From Dictyoglomus turgidum DSM 6724 (GTDB taxonomy: Bacteria > Dictyoglomota > Dictyoglomia > Dictyoglomales > Dictyoglomaceae): DNA of 64,000 bases. The position numbers were made by a program, and so were the translations under genes. The stretch is taken from the NCBI RefSeq assembly GCF_000021645.1, contig NC_011661.1, forward strand, positions 1,086,723-1,150,722. Direction: 5' to 3'. The notes below the pieces were generated by a model, which saw only the letters and a list, made by a program, of their open reading frames with translations, did no database searches and had not been told where the DNA came from. Positions 47,264 through 55,461 of the stretch are shown here, piece after piece; the stretch's first letter is position 1, and every line of letters begins with the position of its first letter.

Positions 47264-48008
47264 AGATTGGCGGGACATATATTTTAGTAGAGATTATTAC
47301 TTGTACCTTGCAAAGCATCTAACTCCCGAGAGAACTCGTAAAGAAGTTGACTTTCTCGAGTCTACTCTTGCTATTAAGCGAGGTTATCTTATTTTGGATC
47401 TTGGCTGCGGCTTTGGTAGGCATACTCTTGAACTTGGAAAGAGAGGATATAGAGCTATAGGAATAGATAGATCCGAAGACTTAATTGAAATTGCAAAAGA
47501 GGAAGCAAAAAAAGAGAAGGTATTTAATGTAGAGTTTTATATAATGGAATATAAAGATATAGAGAAATTAGGATATAAGTTTGATGTGGTTTTTTCTCTA
47601 TATACTAGTTTTGGTCTTTCTACCTATGAGGAAGATAAAGAAGCTATAGAGAAAGTTTATAATATCCTTAAAAAGGGAGGTAAATTTCTGATAGATATTG
47701 AAAACAGAGATGCCTTGTTAAGGTACTTTATTCCATATTCATGGGATATCTTGAATGATTATATTTTACTAACAGAGCATCATTTTGAACCCGAATCTGG
47801 CTACTATATATCTAATAGACTTGTTTTTGATCTAAAGAACAACACTAAGAAGGAGTTTGTAAGAAAAATATACTTGTATACCCCGAGTGAAATAGCTCAT
47901 ATTTTAGAAGAAAAAGGATTTACAATAGAGAAGTTTATAGGAGATTATGACGGGAAAAGATTTCATATAGGGTCAAGACGTCTGATTGTGGTAGGAACAA
48001 AAAAATAA
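47250..48008 (+). CDS. Class I SAM-dependent methyltransferase
   Basis: A 252-residue methyltransferase. Motif I is [18 protein letters not shown] (residues about 50-67), followed by [14 protein letters not shown], the [11 protein letters not shown] post-II region and [11 protein letters not shown]. It belongs to the Methyltransf_25/11 group and is not RsmG, which commonly follows mnmG elsewhere. Substrate unknown. The start lies in the last 14 bp of mnmG. The stop is 9 bp before the end of the convergent fmdB-like gene. Confidence 0.85.
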   Translation: MEENKDWRDIYFSRDYYLYLAKHLTPERTRKEVDFLESTLAIKRGYLILDLGCGFGRHTLELGKRGYRAIGIDRSEDLIEIAKEEAKKEKVFNVEFYIMEYKDIEKLGYKFDVVFSLYTSFGLSTYEEDKEAIEKVYNILKKGGKFLIDIENRDALLRYFIPYSWDILNDYILLTEHHFEPESGYYISNRLVFDLKNNTKKEFVRKIYLYTPSEIAHILEEKGFTIEKFIGDYDGKRFHIGSRRLIVVGTKK

Positions 48009-48031
48009 GGGGGAAATTTATTTTTCCCCCT
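48008..48031. terminator. Short hairpin at the convergent 3' ends
   Basis: AGGGGGAAA and TTTCCCCCT pair through 9 bp around a TTTATT loop. The left arm is just past the methyltransferase stop; the right arm encodes the C-terminus of the zinc-ribbon protein. A T-run lies inside the loop and right arm, not after the stem, so it is a weak terminator candidate on either strand. Confidence 0.35.
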
Positions 48032-48242
48032 CTGATTCGCTGGAGCTTTTAGATTCTGAATTTTTTCTTTTATAATCTGTAGTATAGAAGCCTGATCCTT
48101 TGAATACTATTCCCACAGGGGAGAATACTTTTCTGAGATTTCCTCCACACTTTACACAGGTTTTGGGTAATTCTTCACCAATATTAGTCATAATCTCGTA
48201 TCTTTCGTGGCAGTTTTCACACTCAAATTCATATATTGGCAT
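48018..48242 (-). CDS. FmdB-family zinc ribbon protein
   Basis: A 74-residue protein beginning MPIYEFECENCHERYEIM. Two CxxC pairs (ECENCH and TCVKCGG) make the zinc ribbon of the FmdB/CxxC_CxxC_SSSS family. The tail is Ser- and Glu-rich (SESKSSSESEGE), as the family name implies. Proposed as a regulator in some organisms, but the function is not established. ATG 48242 follows AAGGAGGTGGG; a GTG nine bases upstream lies within that site. Confidence 0.88.
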   Translation of the reverse strand: MPIYEFECENCHERYEIMTNIGEELPKTCVKCGGNLRKVFSPVGIVFKGSGFYTTDYKRKNSESKSSSESEGEK

Positions 48243-48275
48243 ATTTCCCACCTCCTTCTTTGTTTTCCTTCATAT

Positions 48276-48304
48276 TTTTTAATCTTTTATAATTTTATTG
48301 TCAA
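48276..48304 (-). promoter_or_regulatory. Promoter of the FmdB-family gene
   Basis: On the minus strand TTGACA (48299-48304), 17 bp, TAAAAA (48276-48281). The -35 hexamer overlaps that of the divergent lipoprotein promoter. Confidence 0.5.
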
Positions 48305-48327
48305 GAAGCCTTGTTTTAGGTTAAAAT
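48298..48327 (+). promoter_or_regulatory. Promoter of the lipoprotein gene
   Basis: TTGTCA (48298-48303), 18 bp, TAAAAT (48322-48327). It shares most of its -35 with the opposing promoter. Predicted leader about 35 nt. Confidence 0.5.
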
Positions 48328-48370
48328 GTATTAGTGTGAAACTATTAATGTTTTAGAGGTGTGAATAAAG

Positions 48371-48964
48371 ATGAAGGTAGAAACAAAAAGGTTACTTTTT
48401 TTGTCTCTTTATTTAATTTTGTTATTATACGTTGGGGGCTGTATAAGACCTATTCAGGTTTTTCCACAAAGTACAACCATAAATGGAGTTACTATAAATG
48501 TTGAAATAATAAGAGACTTTAAATGGTACAGTCTATCTCAAGATATAATGGTTTTAAATTTAGAGGTAATAAACAATTCTAACGAAGGTATTTGGATTTA
48601 TCCCTTAGGTAAATCAGTGATCATATCTGCTAATGGAAGACAGTACATGCCTATAAGGGAGTTTTATTATCAATCTACAGGAGCGCCAAAAGTTTCCTTT
48701 GAAGTTTCTTTTAAGAGCAATGAACCACCAAGTTTTTCTCTCTTGCTGAGTAGCAATGATGAAGAAAAAAAGATTAATGAACTTATAAAAACATACGAAC
48801 TCTTAAAATTTAAAGATGGTAAGGTATTTCCTGGTGCAAGGGTCAGTGGAATTTTAGCTTTTTATACTCCTTATGTTAAGTATCCTCTAAGATTTATAAT
48901 ACCTGAGGTTTTCTGGGAAAATTCACTTCAAAAATATGATTTTGAATTTATTATAGGAAGATGA
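48371..48964 (+). CDS. Predicted lipoprotein with DUF4352-like domain
   Basis: A 197-residue exported protein. The N-terminus has basic residues and a hydrophobic stretch ending in VGGC, a lipobox-like sequence with Cys at about residue 24. The remainder is beta-rich and looks like a DUF4352/immunoglobulin-like fold: VLNLEVINNSNEGIWIYPLG is the typical conserved strand pair. No catalytic residues are recognised. It is likely anchored to the outer face of the membrane. AGAGGTGTG precedes ATG. It is followed by a ROK kinase after 10 bp, without evident functional link. Confidence 0.7.
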   Translation: MKVETKRLLFLSLYLILLLYVGGCIRPIQVFPQSTTINGVTINVEIIRDFKWYSLSQDIMVLNLEVINNSNEGIWIYPLGKSVIISANGRQYMPIREFYYQSTGAPKVSFEVSFKSNEPPSFSLLLSSNDEEKKINELIKTYELLKFKDGKVFPGARVSGILAFYTPYVKYPLRFIIPEVFWENSLQKYDFEFIIGR

Positions 48965-48974
48965 GGAGGTAATT

Positions 48975-49937
48975 ATGCGTAAGGCTGTAGGAGTGGATCT
49001 TGGAGGAACTAAAATTAATGTACTTCTTGTTAACGAGAAGGGAGAGGTTTTAGGTAGGGATAAACAGCCTACTGAGGCGGATAGGGGAAAAGATTATGTT
49101 ATAAATAAGATTAAGGATATGATTCATAATGTATTACAGCAAGGTAGAGTGAGTGAAAAGGATATTGAAGGAATAGGAATTGGTTTTCCAGGTCTTATGG
49201 ATAGAGAAAAGAAATCTACTTTGTATGCTCCTAATCTGGGGGATGAATGGAAGAAAGAAGTTTTTCTGGGAAGAGAATTAGAAGAATATTTTAATGTTCC
49301 TACTTATTTAGAGAATGATGTTAACCTTATTGCTTGGGCAGAATGGCTCGTGGGGGCAGGGAGAGGTACAAAAACTATGATCTGTGTAGCTCTTGGAACA
49401 GGCATAGGCTCAGGTATCGTACTTAATGGGAAATTATGGATTGGAGCTCATGGGATGGCGGGTGAGTTTGGGCATATCACAGTACTCCCTGACGGACCTA
49501 TTTGTGGGTGTGGAAATAGAGGGTGTATAGAAGCTATAGCCTCTGGAACAGGCATAGAAAAATATGCAAGAAGTATTCTCCCTCAACATACTGATAGTTT
49601 AATATGGGGCCTTTGCAATGGTAATCTTGAAGAGGTAACAGTTAAGACTATTTATCAGGCGGCAGAGCAGGGAGATAAATTGGCTATTGATATTTTCAAT
49701 CACGCAGGGTATTATTTAGGAATTGCTCTTGCTAATTACGTGCATATTGTAGATCCAGAGAAGATTGTAATTGGTGGAGGAGTTGCAAATGTAAGGGAAT
49801 ATATAGGAAAGCCCATGAGAGAAGAGTTTTATAGGAGGGTTTTGCCAAGTTTTAGGGATAAAGTTACTTTTTCATGGGCAGAGCTTGGAGAAGATGCAGG
49901 TGGTATTGGAGCAGCATTATTAGCTTTGTATAGGTGA
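48975..49937 (+). CDS. ROK family glucokinase
   Basis: A 320-residue sugar kinase. The phosphate-1 motif is GVDLGGTKINVLL, the sugar-binding END is in YLENDVNLIAWAEW, and GTGIGSGIVLNGKLWIGAHGMAGEFGH is the adenosine/phosphate-2 region. The ROK zinc motif CGCGNRGCIEAIAS is complete. Glucose or another hexose is the likely substrate; ROK repressors are excluded because there is no N-terminal HTH. AGGAGGT precedes ATG. Confidence 0.9.
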   Translation: MRKAVGVDLGGTKINVLLVNEKGEVLGRDKQPTEADRGKDYVINKIKDMIHNVLQQGRVSEKDIEGIGIGFPGLMDREKKSTLYAPNLGDEWKKEVFLGRELEEYFNVPTYLENDVNLIAWAEWLVGAGRGTKTMICVALGTGIGSGIVLNGKLWIGAHGMAGEFGHITVLPDGPICGCGNRGCIEAIASGTGIEKYARSILPQHTDSLIWGLCNGNLEEVTVKTIYQAAEQGDKLAIDIFNHAGYYLGIALANYVHIVDPEKIVIGGGVANVREYIGKPMREEFYRRVLPSFRDKVTFSWAELGEDAGGIGAALLALYR

Positions 49938-49947
49938 TAAATCTAAG

Positions 49948-50463
49948 ATGACTATACCTAATATAATTACTTTGATAAGATTGGTTATAATACCGTTTTA
50001 TACGTATTTCTTACTTACTCAAAAACTTTTTATAGCAGCAATTCTCTATGGGATTGCTGCTATAAGTGATATTTTGGATGGTTATTTAGCAAGAAAGTTA
50101 AACCAAACGTCAGAACTTGGCAAAATTATTGATCCAATAGCAGATAAGCTTATTGTTATAATAAGCTTAGTATATTTAGGGTACAAAAATATTCTTCCCC
50201 TATGGGGAGTACTGATCCTTCTTACTAAAGAATTTTTAATGCTTTTAGTTGGTCTTTTCTTCTTAATAAAGAAGGTGGAGATTATCTCATCTAAAATATA
50301 CGGTAAATTGGCAATGGTATTAATATCCATATCCATACTAATGGCTCTTTTAAGTATCCCTTTTCAAAATGTTGTATTTCTAATAGGTTTAGTAATTTCT
50401 TTGATAGCTGGAATTGATTACTTGTTTTTTTATTTGAACAACCTAAAAGCTAATAAAATCTGA
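49948..50463 (+). CDS. pgsA: CDP-diacylglycerol-glycerol-3-phosphate 3-phosphatidyltransferase
   Basis: A 171-residue membrane enzyme with about five helices. The CDP-alcohol phosphotransferase signature is SDILDGYLARKLNQTSELGKIIDPIADK, with the DG-AR-G-D-D residues all in place (residues about 40-67). The start NIITLIRLVIIPFY is typical of PgsA, which makes phosphatidylglycerol phosphate. No strong ribosome binding site is visible. The last 14 bp overlap the convergent glycosidase-like gene. Confidence 0.92.
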   Translation: MTIPNIITLIRLVIIPFYTYFLLTQKLFIAAILYGIAAISDILDGYLARKLNQTSELGKIIDPIADKLIVIISLVYLGYKNILPLWGVLILLTKEFLMLLVGLFFLIKKVEIISSKIYGKLAMVLISISILMALLSIPFQNVVFLIGLVISLIAGIDYLFFYLNNLKANKI

Positions 50464-52510
50464 TAGTATCAATTATCAGTTTGCCCTTTACTCCCATTTG
50501 ATTTAGCCCTACAACATAAATACTTTCCAATTTTATTGGAAACACGGGTGAGACAAGCACTTTACTTGTTAAGGGTTTTAAATCTTTTAAGTCTCTTTCT
50601 ACAACAGTCCATTTAGGAAAATCAAAACTTGAGGTATTTGTTATATCTATAACCCAGGGTTGATTATCGTTATCATAAAATAAAGCTCTAATCCAGCCCT
50701 CACCACTTCCTTTTAGGGAAATAGAGAATTTTGTTATATTTTGTGGTACTAAAATGTTTAGTTCCAAATATATAAAGGAATTATTTGTCTGCGAAGAATA
50801 GGTAACTGAGATGGCGCTATTTCCGGAATAAGAATCGCTGGTTAGGGTATAAGTGGTAGAACTTATATCATAATTTTTACCTTTTATAATCCAATTTTTA
50901 TCAATCTCAAAGTCCTCAAAGATTATATTCTTTTTATCAAATATTTCAATGGGAACAGAAACCCATAGATTATTAAAAGTATATTCTAAGTTGGTCTTTC
51001 CAACATTTATGGCAGTAAATTTTTCTCTGTTTTTTATAAAAAATTTTGGGTCAAATTTTAAATTCTCAATAGGAAGTTCTATTTTTCTATTGAAGTTATC
51101 TACCACGTACACTTTAGGGATAAAAGTATCTCCAAGAAAGAATTGATCTCTTCCTGTATTGATTTCTAAATTTACAAAATCCCATACGAATATTTTTTTT
51201 GTAGTAGTTAACCCATTTAAGTTCAAGGTTAATAGGCTTTCTCCTAAATCTATTCCCTCTAAGGTCATATTACTTATGTCAAAATTTAATATAGGGTTTG
51301 AAAAAGTCCAAGTTAGCATAGAAGTATCAATAGGGTAAGGGTGATAATTTTCATCCTGAAGTAGTAGTTCTACTTTTATCTTATCCCCTTTTTTGATATA
51401 AATATCATCATTTTCTGTAAAAGCTAAGTATTTAGGCTGTGTATAAGGATAGACATTTCTAATCCCTAAGGCTACAGGTATTGGTCTTTCTATTTCTTGA
51501 TTCATCAATTTTCCCCATATTAACTTCTGACTTGATCCTCCGCCGTCCATATTTATAGCATCAGAAATCCCCATTTCCTTAAGAATTTCACATGACTCTT
51601 TAAGGGTTACACCTATGGAGCTTTCTTTTCTTCCCTCAATAACAATAAAATAAATACTATTTTCTTTTGTACCTATGATGGTCCTTGGGTGTCTTGAATT
51701 TACAATATTGTCATCAAAAGGTAATTCCTCAGTCTTTCCAAGTACTATTTCTTTGTTCTTGAGCAATATTGGTCCTCCGCCTATGGCTTCTTTTAAGGGT
51801 ATTTGGGGAGTGCATTCACTGATGATTTCAAGTTTTTTTCCTACAGAAAATAGGGGAAGATATTTTAAAGAGGTACCTCCAAGAGATATAATACATGTAT
51901 TTTCTTTTATAGGAGTTCTTTTAACCCCATAGTAGATATTTGTTATTACTCCACTTGTTTTACCTAAGGAGGGAATCTTATCTTCAAGGGCTACCTCGAT
52001 ATCAACTCCAGCCGAGGCATTTTCTCTAATTTGAGTCTCTTTTCCAAAATATCTTGTAAATATATTTATACCGTCTATACCCCTTGGAGAATTAATAGCG
52101 TTTATAGGAATTATATTCTCATCAACTTTTATCTTTAAATTAATGTTAAATATATCAATTATAGGTTTATTATCAAAGGTCAAACCAAAGATTCCTCTTT
52201 TTATAGGAAGGTGTATTAATTCTCCGTTTTTAATTACTAATCCTACAGGTTCAAAGGTTTTTGGATCAAAAAAATTACCATTTATTATAAGATCGTAGTT
52301 TTTATATTTGAGAATCTCAGATAATCTGTTTTGAGATATAATTGTTTCTATCTCCAAAAGGGGATCCATATCTACCTTAGTTATATGGTAGACTAATTTA
52401 TCCCTTACCACCTTTTCGTAAGTAGCGTTAGGGGCTATATTGAATTTCTCGACAGTAAAAGATGGAGAGATAAACAATAATAGGCATATAAAGAATACAA
52501 GTTTAAACAT
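50450..52510 (-). CDS. Secreted phosphodiester glycosidase (NAGPA-like) multidomain protein
   Basis: About 686 residues. A signal peptide (MFKLVFFICLLLFISPSF) is followed by the phosphodiester glycosidase domain at about residues 60-350, with LIINGNFF, GGGPILLKNKEIVLG, RHPRTIIGTKENSIYF and AINMDGGGSSQKLI, the family's catalytic region. C-terminal parts look like beta-sandwich or Ig-like domains (SDSYSGNSAISVTYSS, possibly carbohydrate binding). Related proteins cleave phosphodiester-linked sugars on wall polymers. ATG 52510 is chosen, after GAGGAAG; upstream in-frame starts at 52522 and 52558 lack such a site. It is divergent from the his operon. Confidence 0.85.
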   Translation of the reverse strand: MFKLVFFICLLLFISPSFTVEKFNIAPNATYEKVVRDKLVYHITKVDMDPLLEIETIISQNRLSEILKYKNYDLIINGNFFDPKTFEPVGLVIKNGELIHLPIKRGIFGLTFDNKPIIDIFNINLKIKVDENIIPINAINSPRGIDGINIFTRYFGKETQIRENASAGVDIEVALEDKIPSLGKTSGVITNIYYGVKRTPIKENTCIISLGGTSLKYLPLFSVGKKLEIISECTPQIPLKEAIGGGPILLKNKEIVLGKTEELPFDDNIVNSRHPRTIIGTKENSIYFIVIEGRKESSIGVTLKESCEILKEMGISDAINMDGGGSSQKLIWGKLMNQEIERPIPVALGIRNVYPYTQPKYLAFTENDDIYIKKGDKIKVELLLQDENYHPYPIDTSMLTWTFSNPILNFDISNMTLEGIDLGESLLTLNLNGLTTTKKIFVWDFVNLEINTGRDQFFLGDTFIPKVYVVDNFNRKIELPIENLKFDPKFFIKNREKFTAINVGKTNLEYTFNNLWVSVPIEIFDKKNIIFEDFEIDKNWIIKGKNYDISSTTYTLTSDSYSGNSAISVTYSSQTNNSFIYLELNILVPQNITKFSISLKGSGEGWIRALFYDNDNQPWVIDITNTSSFDFPKWTVVERDLKDLKPLTSKVLVSPVFPIKLESIYVVGLNQMGVKGKLIIDTIRFY

Positions 52511-52529
52511 TATCTTCCTCATATTAGAA

Positions 52530-52558
52530 ATTATACTTTTAAAAGTTATTCTTGACAA
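52530..52558 (-). promoter_or_regulatory. Promoter of the phosphodiester glycosidase gene
   Basis: On the minus strand TTGTCA (52553-52558), 17 bp, TATAAT (52530-52535). Transcription would begin only a few bases before the ATG at 52522, so the leader is very short. Confidence 0.65.
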
Positions 52559-52580
52559 AAATTTTTATGTACTATATAAT
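52552..52580 (+). promoter_or_regulatory. Promoter of the histidine operon
   Basis: Perfect TTGACA (52552-52557), 17 bp, perfect TATAAT (52575-52580). The hisZ ATG is 35 bp downstream, leaving no room for a T-box or leader-peptide attenuator. The -35 overlaps that of the divergent promoter by five bases. Confidence 0.8.
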
Positions 52581-52615
52581 TTTACCACTTTAAATTATTA
52601 AATAGATAAAGGAAA

Positions 52616-53599
52616 ATGAAAAGAGAGAGTCTAGAAAAGATTATAAGAAGAAGACTTGAGCTTTGGGGTTATAATGAAATAAGAATACCCATCTTATATG
52701 AAGATATTTGGGGAAAGGAAAACCTTATTTATTTTGAGAAAAATGGAAAGTTTTTAGCCTTAAGACCTGAAATTACTCGAGAGATATTAAAGTCTATAAG
52801 ATATGACAAGATTCCTAAGAGAATGTTTTATATGGGACCAATTTTTAAATTAAATGGGAGAGAAGTAGAAGAGAATTACCAGATTGGTTGGGAGCTGATC
52901 TATAAACCGTCGCTTTGGAGAGATGTGGAAGTCCTTCTTATTATCAAGGAGGTTTTTGAGGATATAGGAGTAGATGATTACATTATTGAGCTTGGAAATA
53001 CTAAAATTTGGGATTTTATTTTGAGGTTTATAAAGGATGAGGAGAAAGTAAAATCTCTAAGAGAATTTCTTGTTAAGAGAGATTATGTATCTTTTTTAGA
53101 TAAATCAGATCTATCCAATTCTGAGCTTAAAAGTGAGATTTTGAACCTCTTTTATTATGACAGTTGTGATGAAGATTGTGTTTTTTTAAACTCTTCTCTT
53201 AGAGATGAGATTAATTTTTTGAATAGTTTTAAAAAGCTTCTCGTTAAATTAGGATTTAAAGAAGATAAACTCATAGTTAACCCTGCTTTAATGAGACCTT
53301 ACGAATACTATGATGGGATTATTTTTGAAGTCTATTTGAAAAACTCTAAAACATCTTTAGGTGGTGGAGGAAGTTATATTGAAAGGAATAAATATAACGA
53401 ACTTCTATATGGATTTGGGTTTGCTTTTGTAGAAGAAAAACTATTGGAGTTAGTTAATGGAACTTTTTTGGAGGAAAATATAAGGTATTTTGTTTATCCT
53501 GAGGAACAATTTATAAGGATCTATGAGGATATGCGCAAGGAAAGAGAAAAAGGTATAATTTCTGTATTCATTCCTAAGGATGAGGGAGTGTTAGAATGA
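52616..53599 (+). CDS. hisZ: ATP phosphoribosyltransferase regulatory subunit HisZ
   Basis: A 327-residue paralogue of histidyl-tRNA synthetase that lacks aminoacylation and activates short HisG. Synthetase-like motifs remain: LALRPEITREI, FYMGPIFKLNGREVEENYQIGWELI, RPYEYYDGIIFEVY and LGGGGSY. The canonical motif 3 and the anticodon-binding domain are missing, as in HisZ. It is shorter than the usual 350-400 residues. It begins the his operon and overlaps hisG by 4 bp (ATGA), consistent with the two forming one complex. Confidence 0.9.
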   Translation: MKRESLEKIIRRRLELWGYNEIRIPILYEDIWGKENLIYFEKNGKFLALRPEITREILKSIRYDKIPKRMFYMGPIFKLNGREVEENYQIGWELIYKPSLWRDVEVLLIIKEVFEDIGVDDYIIELGNTKIWDFILRFIKDEEKVKSLREFLVKRDYVSFLDKSDLSNSELKSEILNLFYYDSCDEDCVFLNSSLRDEINFLNSFKKLLVKLGFKEDKLIVNPALMRPYEYYDGIIFEVYLKNSKTSLGGGGSYIERNKYNELLYGFGFAFVEEKLLELVNGTFLEENIRYFVYPEEQFIRIYEDMRKEREKGIISVFIPKDEGVLE

Positions 53600-54219
53600 T
53601 AAGGGTTGCAATACCTACAGGAAGAATGCTTGAACAGGCATTAGATTTTTTAAGAAATTTTGATGATAGACTTCTTGATGAAGAAAAGGGGCGTAAGTTG
53701 AGGATACATGGGGAAAGATTTGAGGTATTCCTCGCCAAACCTTGGGATCTTCCCTTGTATGTTGAGGAAAGAGTAGTAGATCTTGGAATTATTGGAAGGG
53801 ATGTAATTTGGGAACAAGAAAAAAATGTGGTTAATTTGATCTCTCTTCCTTTTGGTTATTGTAAAATGGTTATAGCAGGTTATCCTTATGTTTCTCTTAA
53901 AGGAAATGGAAAGGAGATTAGAATTGCTACTAAGTATGAAAATATTACTAAGAAACTTCTTGAAAACAGATGGGGTAAAATTAAGATTATTAAACTTAAC
54001 GGTTCCGTAGAACTTGGTCCTATTTTAAATATATCAGATCTTATTGTAGATATAGTGGAGACGGGGAAGACATTAAGGGATAATGGACTTGAAGTTAAAG
54101 AAGTATTGTTTGAGTCTTCTGCGTGTTTAATATCGAACGTGGTAAGTTTTGCATATCTTCGGAAAGAAATTTTGAGTTTTGTAAAAGAGGTGAGAAAATT
54201 AAATGATAAATGTAATTAA
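53596..54219 (+). CDS. hisG: ATP phosphoribosyltransferase HisG, short form
   Basis: A 207-residue enzyme for the first committed step of histidine synthesis (ATP + PRPP). It starts IRVAIPTGRMLEQAL. VDLGIIGRDVIWE and the PRPP-binding loop DLIVDIVETGKTLRDN are typical. It lacks the C-terminal regulatory domain of long HisG, so it requires HisZ, which is encoded directly upstream. It overlaps hisD by 17 bp. Confidence 0.95.
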   Translation: MIRVAIPTGRMLEQALDFLRNFDDRLLDEEKGRKLRIHGERFEVFLAKPWDLPLYVEERVVDLGIIGRDVIWEQEKNVVNLISLPFGYCKMVIAGYPYVSLKGNGKEIRIATKYENITKKLLENRWGKIKIIKLNGSVELGPILNISDLIVDIVETGKTLRDNGLEVKEVLFESSACLISNVVSFAYLRKEILSFVKEVRKLNDKCN

Positions 54220-55456
54220 GGGACTGGATTTTAATTTAAAACTTTTGAGAATGGAGGAGTCAAAAGTTAAAGAAGTAGAAAAAGAGGTAGATTTTATTGT
54301 AGAAGAGATTAGGACCAAAGGAGATTTAGCTCTTCATAATTTCTCTTTAAAATTTGATAACTACGATTCTAAAAAATATGGGTTCAAAATAAGTGTCCCG
54401 GAAATTGATTTATCTAATGATTTTGCTACAGCAATTAAGGTAATGATTGAAAGGGTTAAAAATTATTATATCCATGAATATAAAAATTCATGGTTTTATA
54501 AAGATGGGGAAAGTATTTTAGGGCAGCTAATTGTGCCTGTGGACAGTGTGCTTCTTTATGTTCCAGGTGGAAAGGCTTCTTATCCTTCTACAGTAGTTAT
54601 GGGGCTTATTCCTGCTATGATTGCTGGAGTCAAAAATTTATATGTAACGACACCCCCTTCTAAAAGAGAGGATAGAAACTTATTATATACTTTAAGACTT
54701 CTTGGCATAAAGGAGTTATATGTTCTTGGCGGAGCTCATGCTATTTCAGCTTTTGCTTATGGTACAGAGTCTATTCCTAAGGTGGATATGATTATTGGAC
54801 CTGGAAACTTATATGTGGCCCTTGCTAAGAAGAGGGTTTTTGGAGATGTAAATATTGACGGGATATTTGGTCCCAGTGAGATTTTAGTGTGGATTAATTA
54901 TAGAGGTAAAGATCTAAATCTGAGAAAAATAGTGTGTGATTTTTTGGCTCAGTTAGAACACTCTCCTTATGATAGGGGGTGGATGATCTTACCTGAAGAA
55001 TTACTTGATAAAGTAATGGGCTTAATTAAAGAGGAAGTTGAAGGATCGGGAAGAGGTGATATTTTGAAAGAAGCAATAAAAAATTCCTTTCTGATAATTG
55101 AAGAGGATGAGGAAAGAGCTATCAATTTAATAAATCAAATTGCCCCAGAGCATCTTGAGATTATTGATTTTTCAGGGGAGAGACATATCCCATATATCAA
55201 AAATGCTGGAGCCATATTTATAAACCATTCCTCCATATTTGGAGATTTTATTGCAGGGCCGAGTCATATTTTACCTACAGGCGGATCTGCAAAGTTTTCG
55301 TCAGGGCTTTCTGTTAATTCTTTTTTAAAGAGAATAAGCTTTGTAAAGCTTAGTGCAAAAGAGCAAAAAATACTTGCGGAATACGGAAGTATCATAGCAA
55401 GAGAGGAAGGTTTCTATATGCATGAAAAGAGTTTAAGAAACTATAAGGAGGAGTGA
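54203..55456 (+). CDS. hisD: Histidinol dehydrogenase
   Basis: A 417-residue zinc enzyme for the last two oxidations from histidinol to histidine. Family segments are VPVDSVLLYVPGGKASYPSTVVM, GGAHAISAFAYGTESIPKVD, IIGPGN, IFGPSEIL, and the catalytic Glu-His in QIAPEHLEI. GPSHILPTGGSAKFSSGLSV holds metal and substrate residues, and the C-terminal His is in FYMHEKSL. Length is normal. Confidence 0.96.
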   Translation: MINVIKGLDFNLKLLRMEESKVKEVEKEVDFIVEEIRTKGDLALHNFSLKFDNYDSKKYGFKISVPEIDLSNDFATAIKVMIERVKNYYIHEYKNSWFYKDGESILGQLIVPVDSVLLYVPGGKASYPSTVVMGLIPAMIAGVKNLYVTTPPSKREDRNLLYTLRLLGIKELYVLGGAHAISAFAYGTESIPKVDMIIGPGNLYVALAKKRVFGDVNIDGIFGPSEILVWINYRGKDLNLRKIVCDFLAQLEHSPYDRGWMILPEELLDKVMGLIKEEVEGSGRGDILKEAIKNSFLIIEEDEERAINLINQIAPEHLEIIDFSGERHIPYIKNAGAIFINHSSIFGDFIAGPSHILPTGGSAKFSSGLSVNSFLKRISFVKLSAKEQKILAEYGSIIAREEGFYMHEKSLRNYKEE

Positions 55457-55461
55457 AGAAA

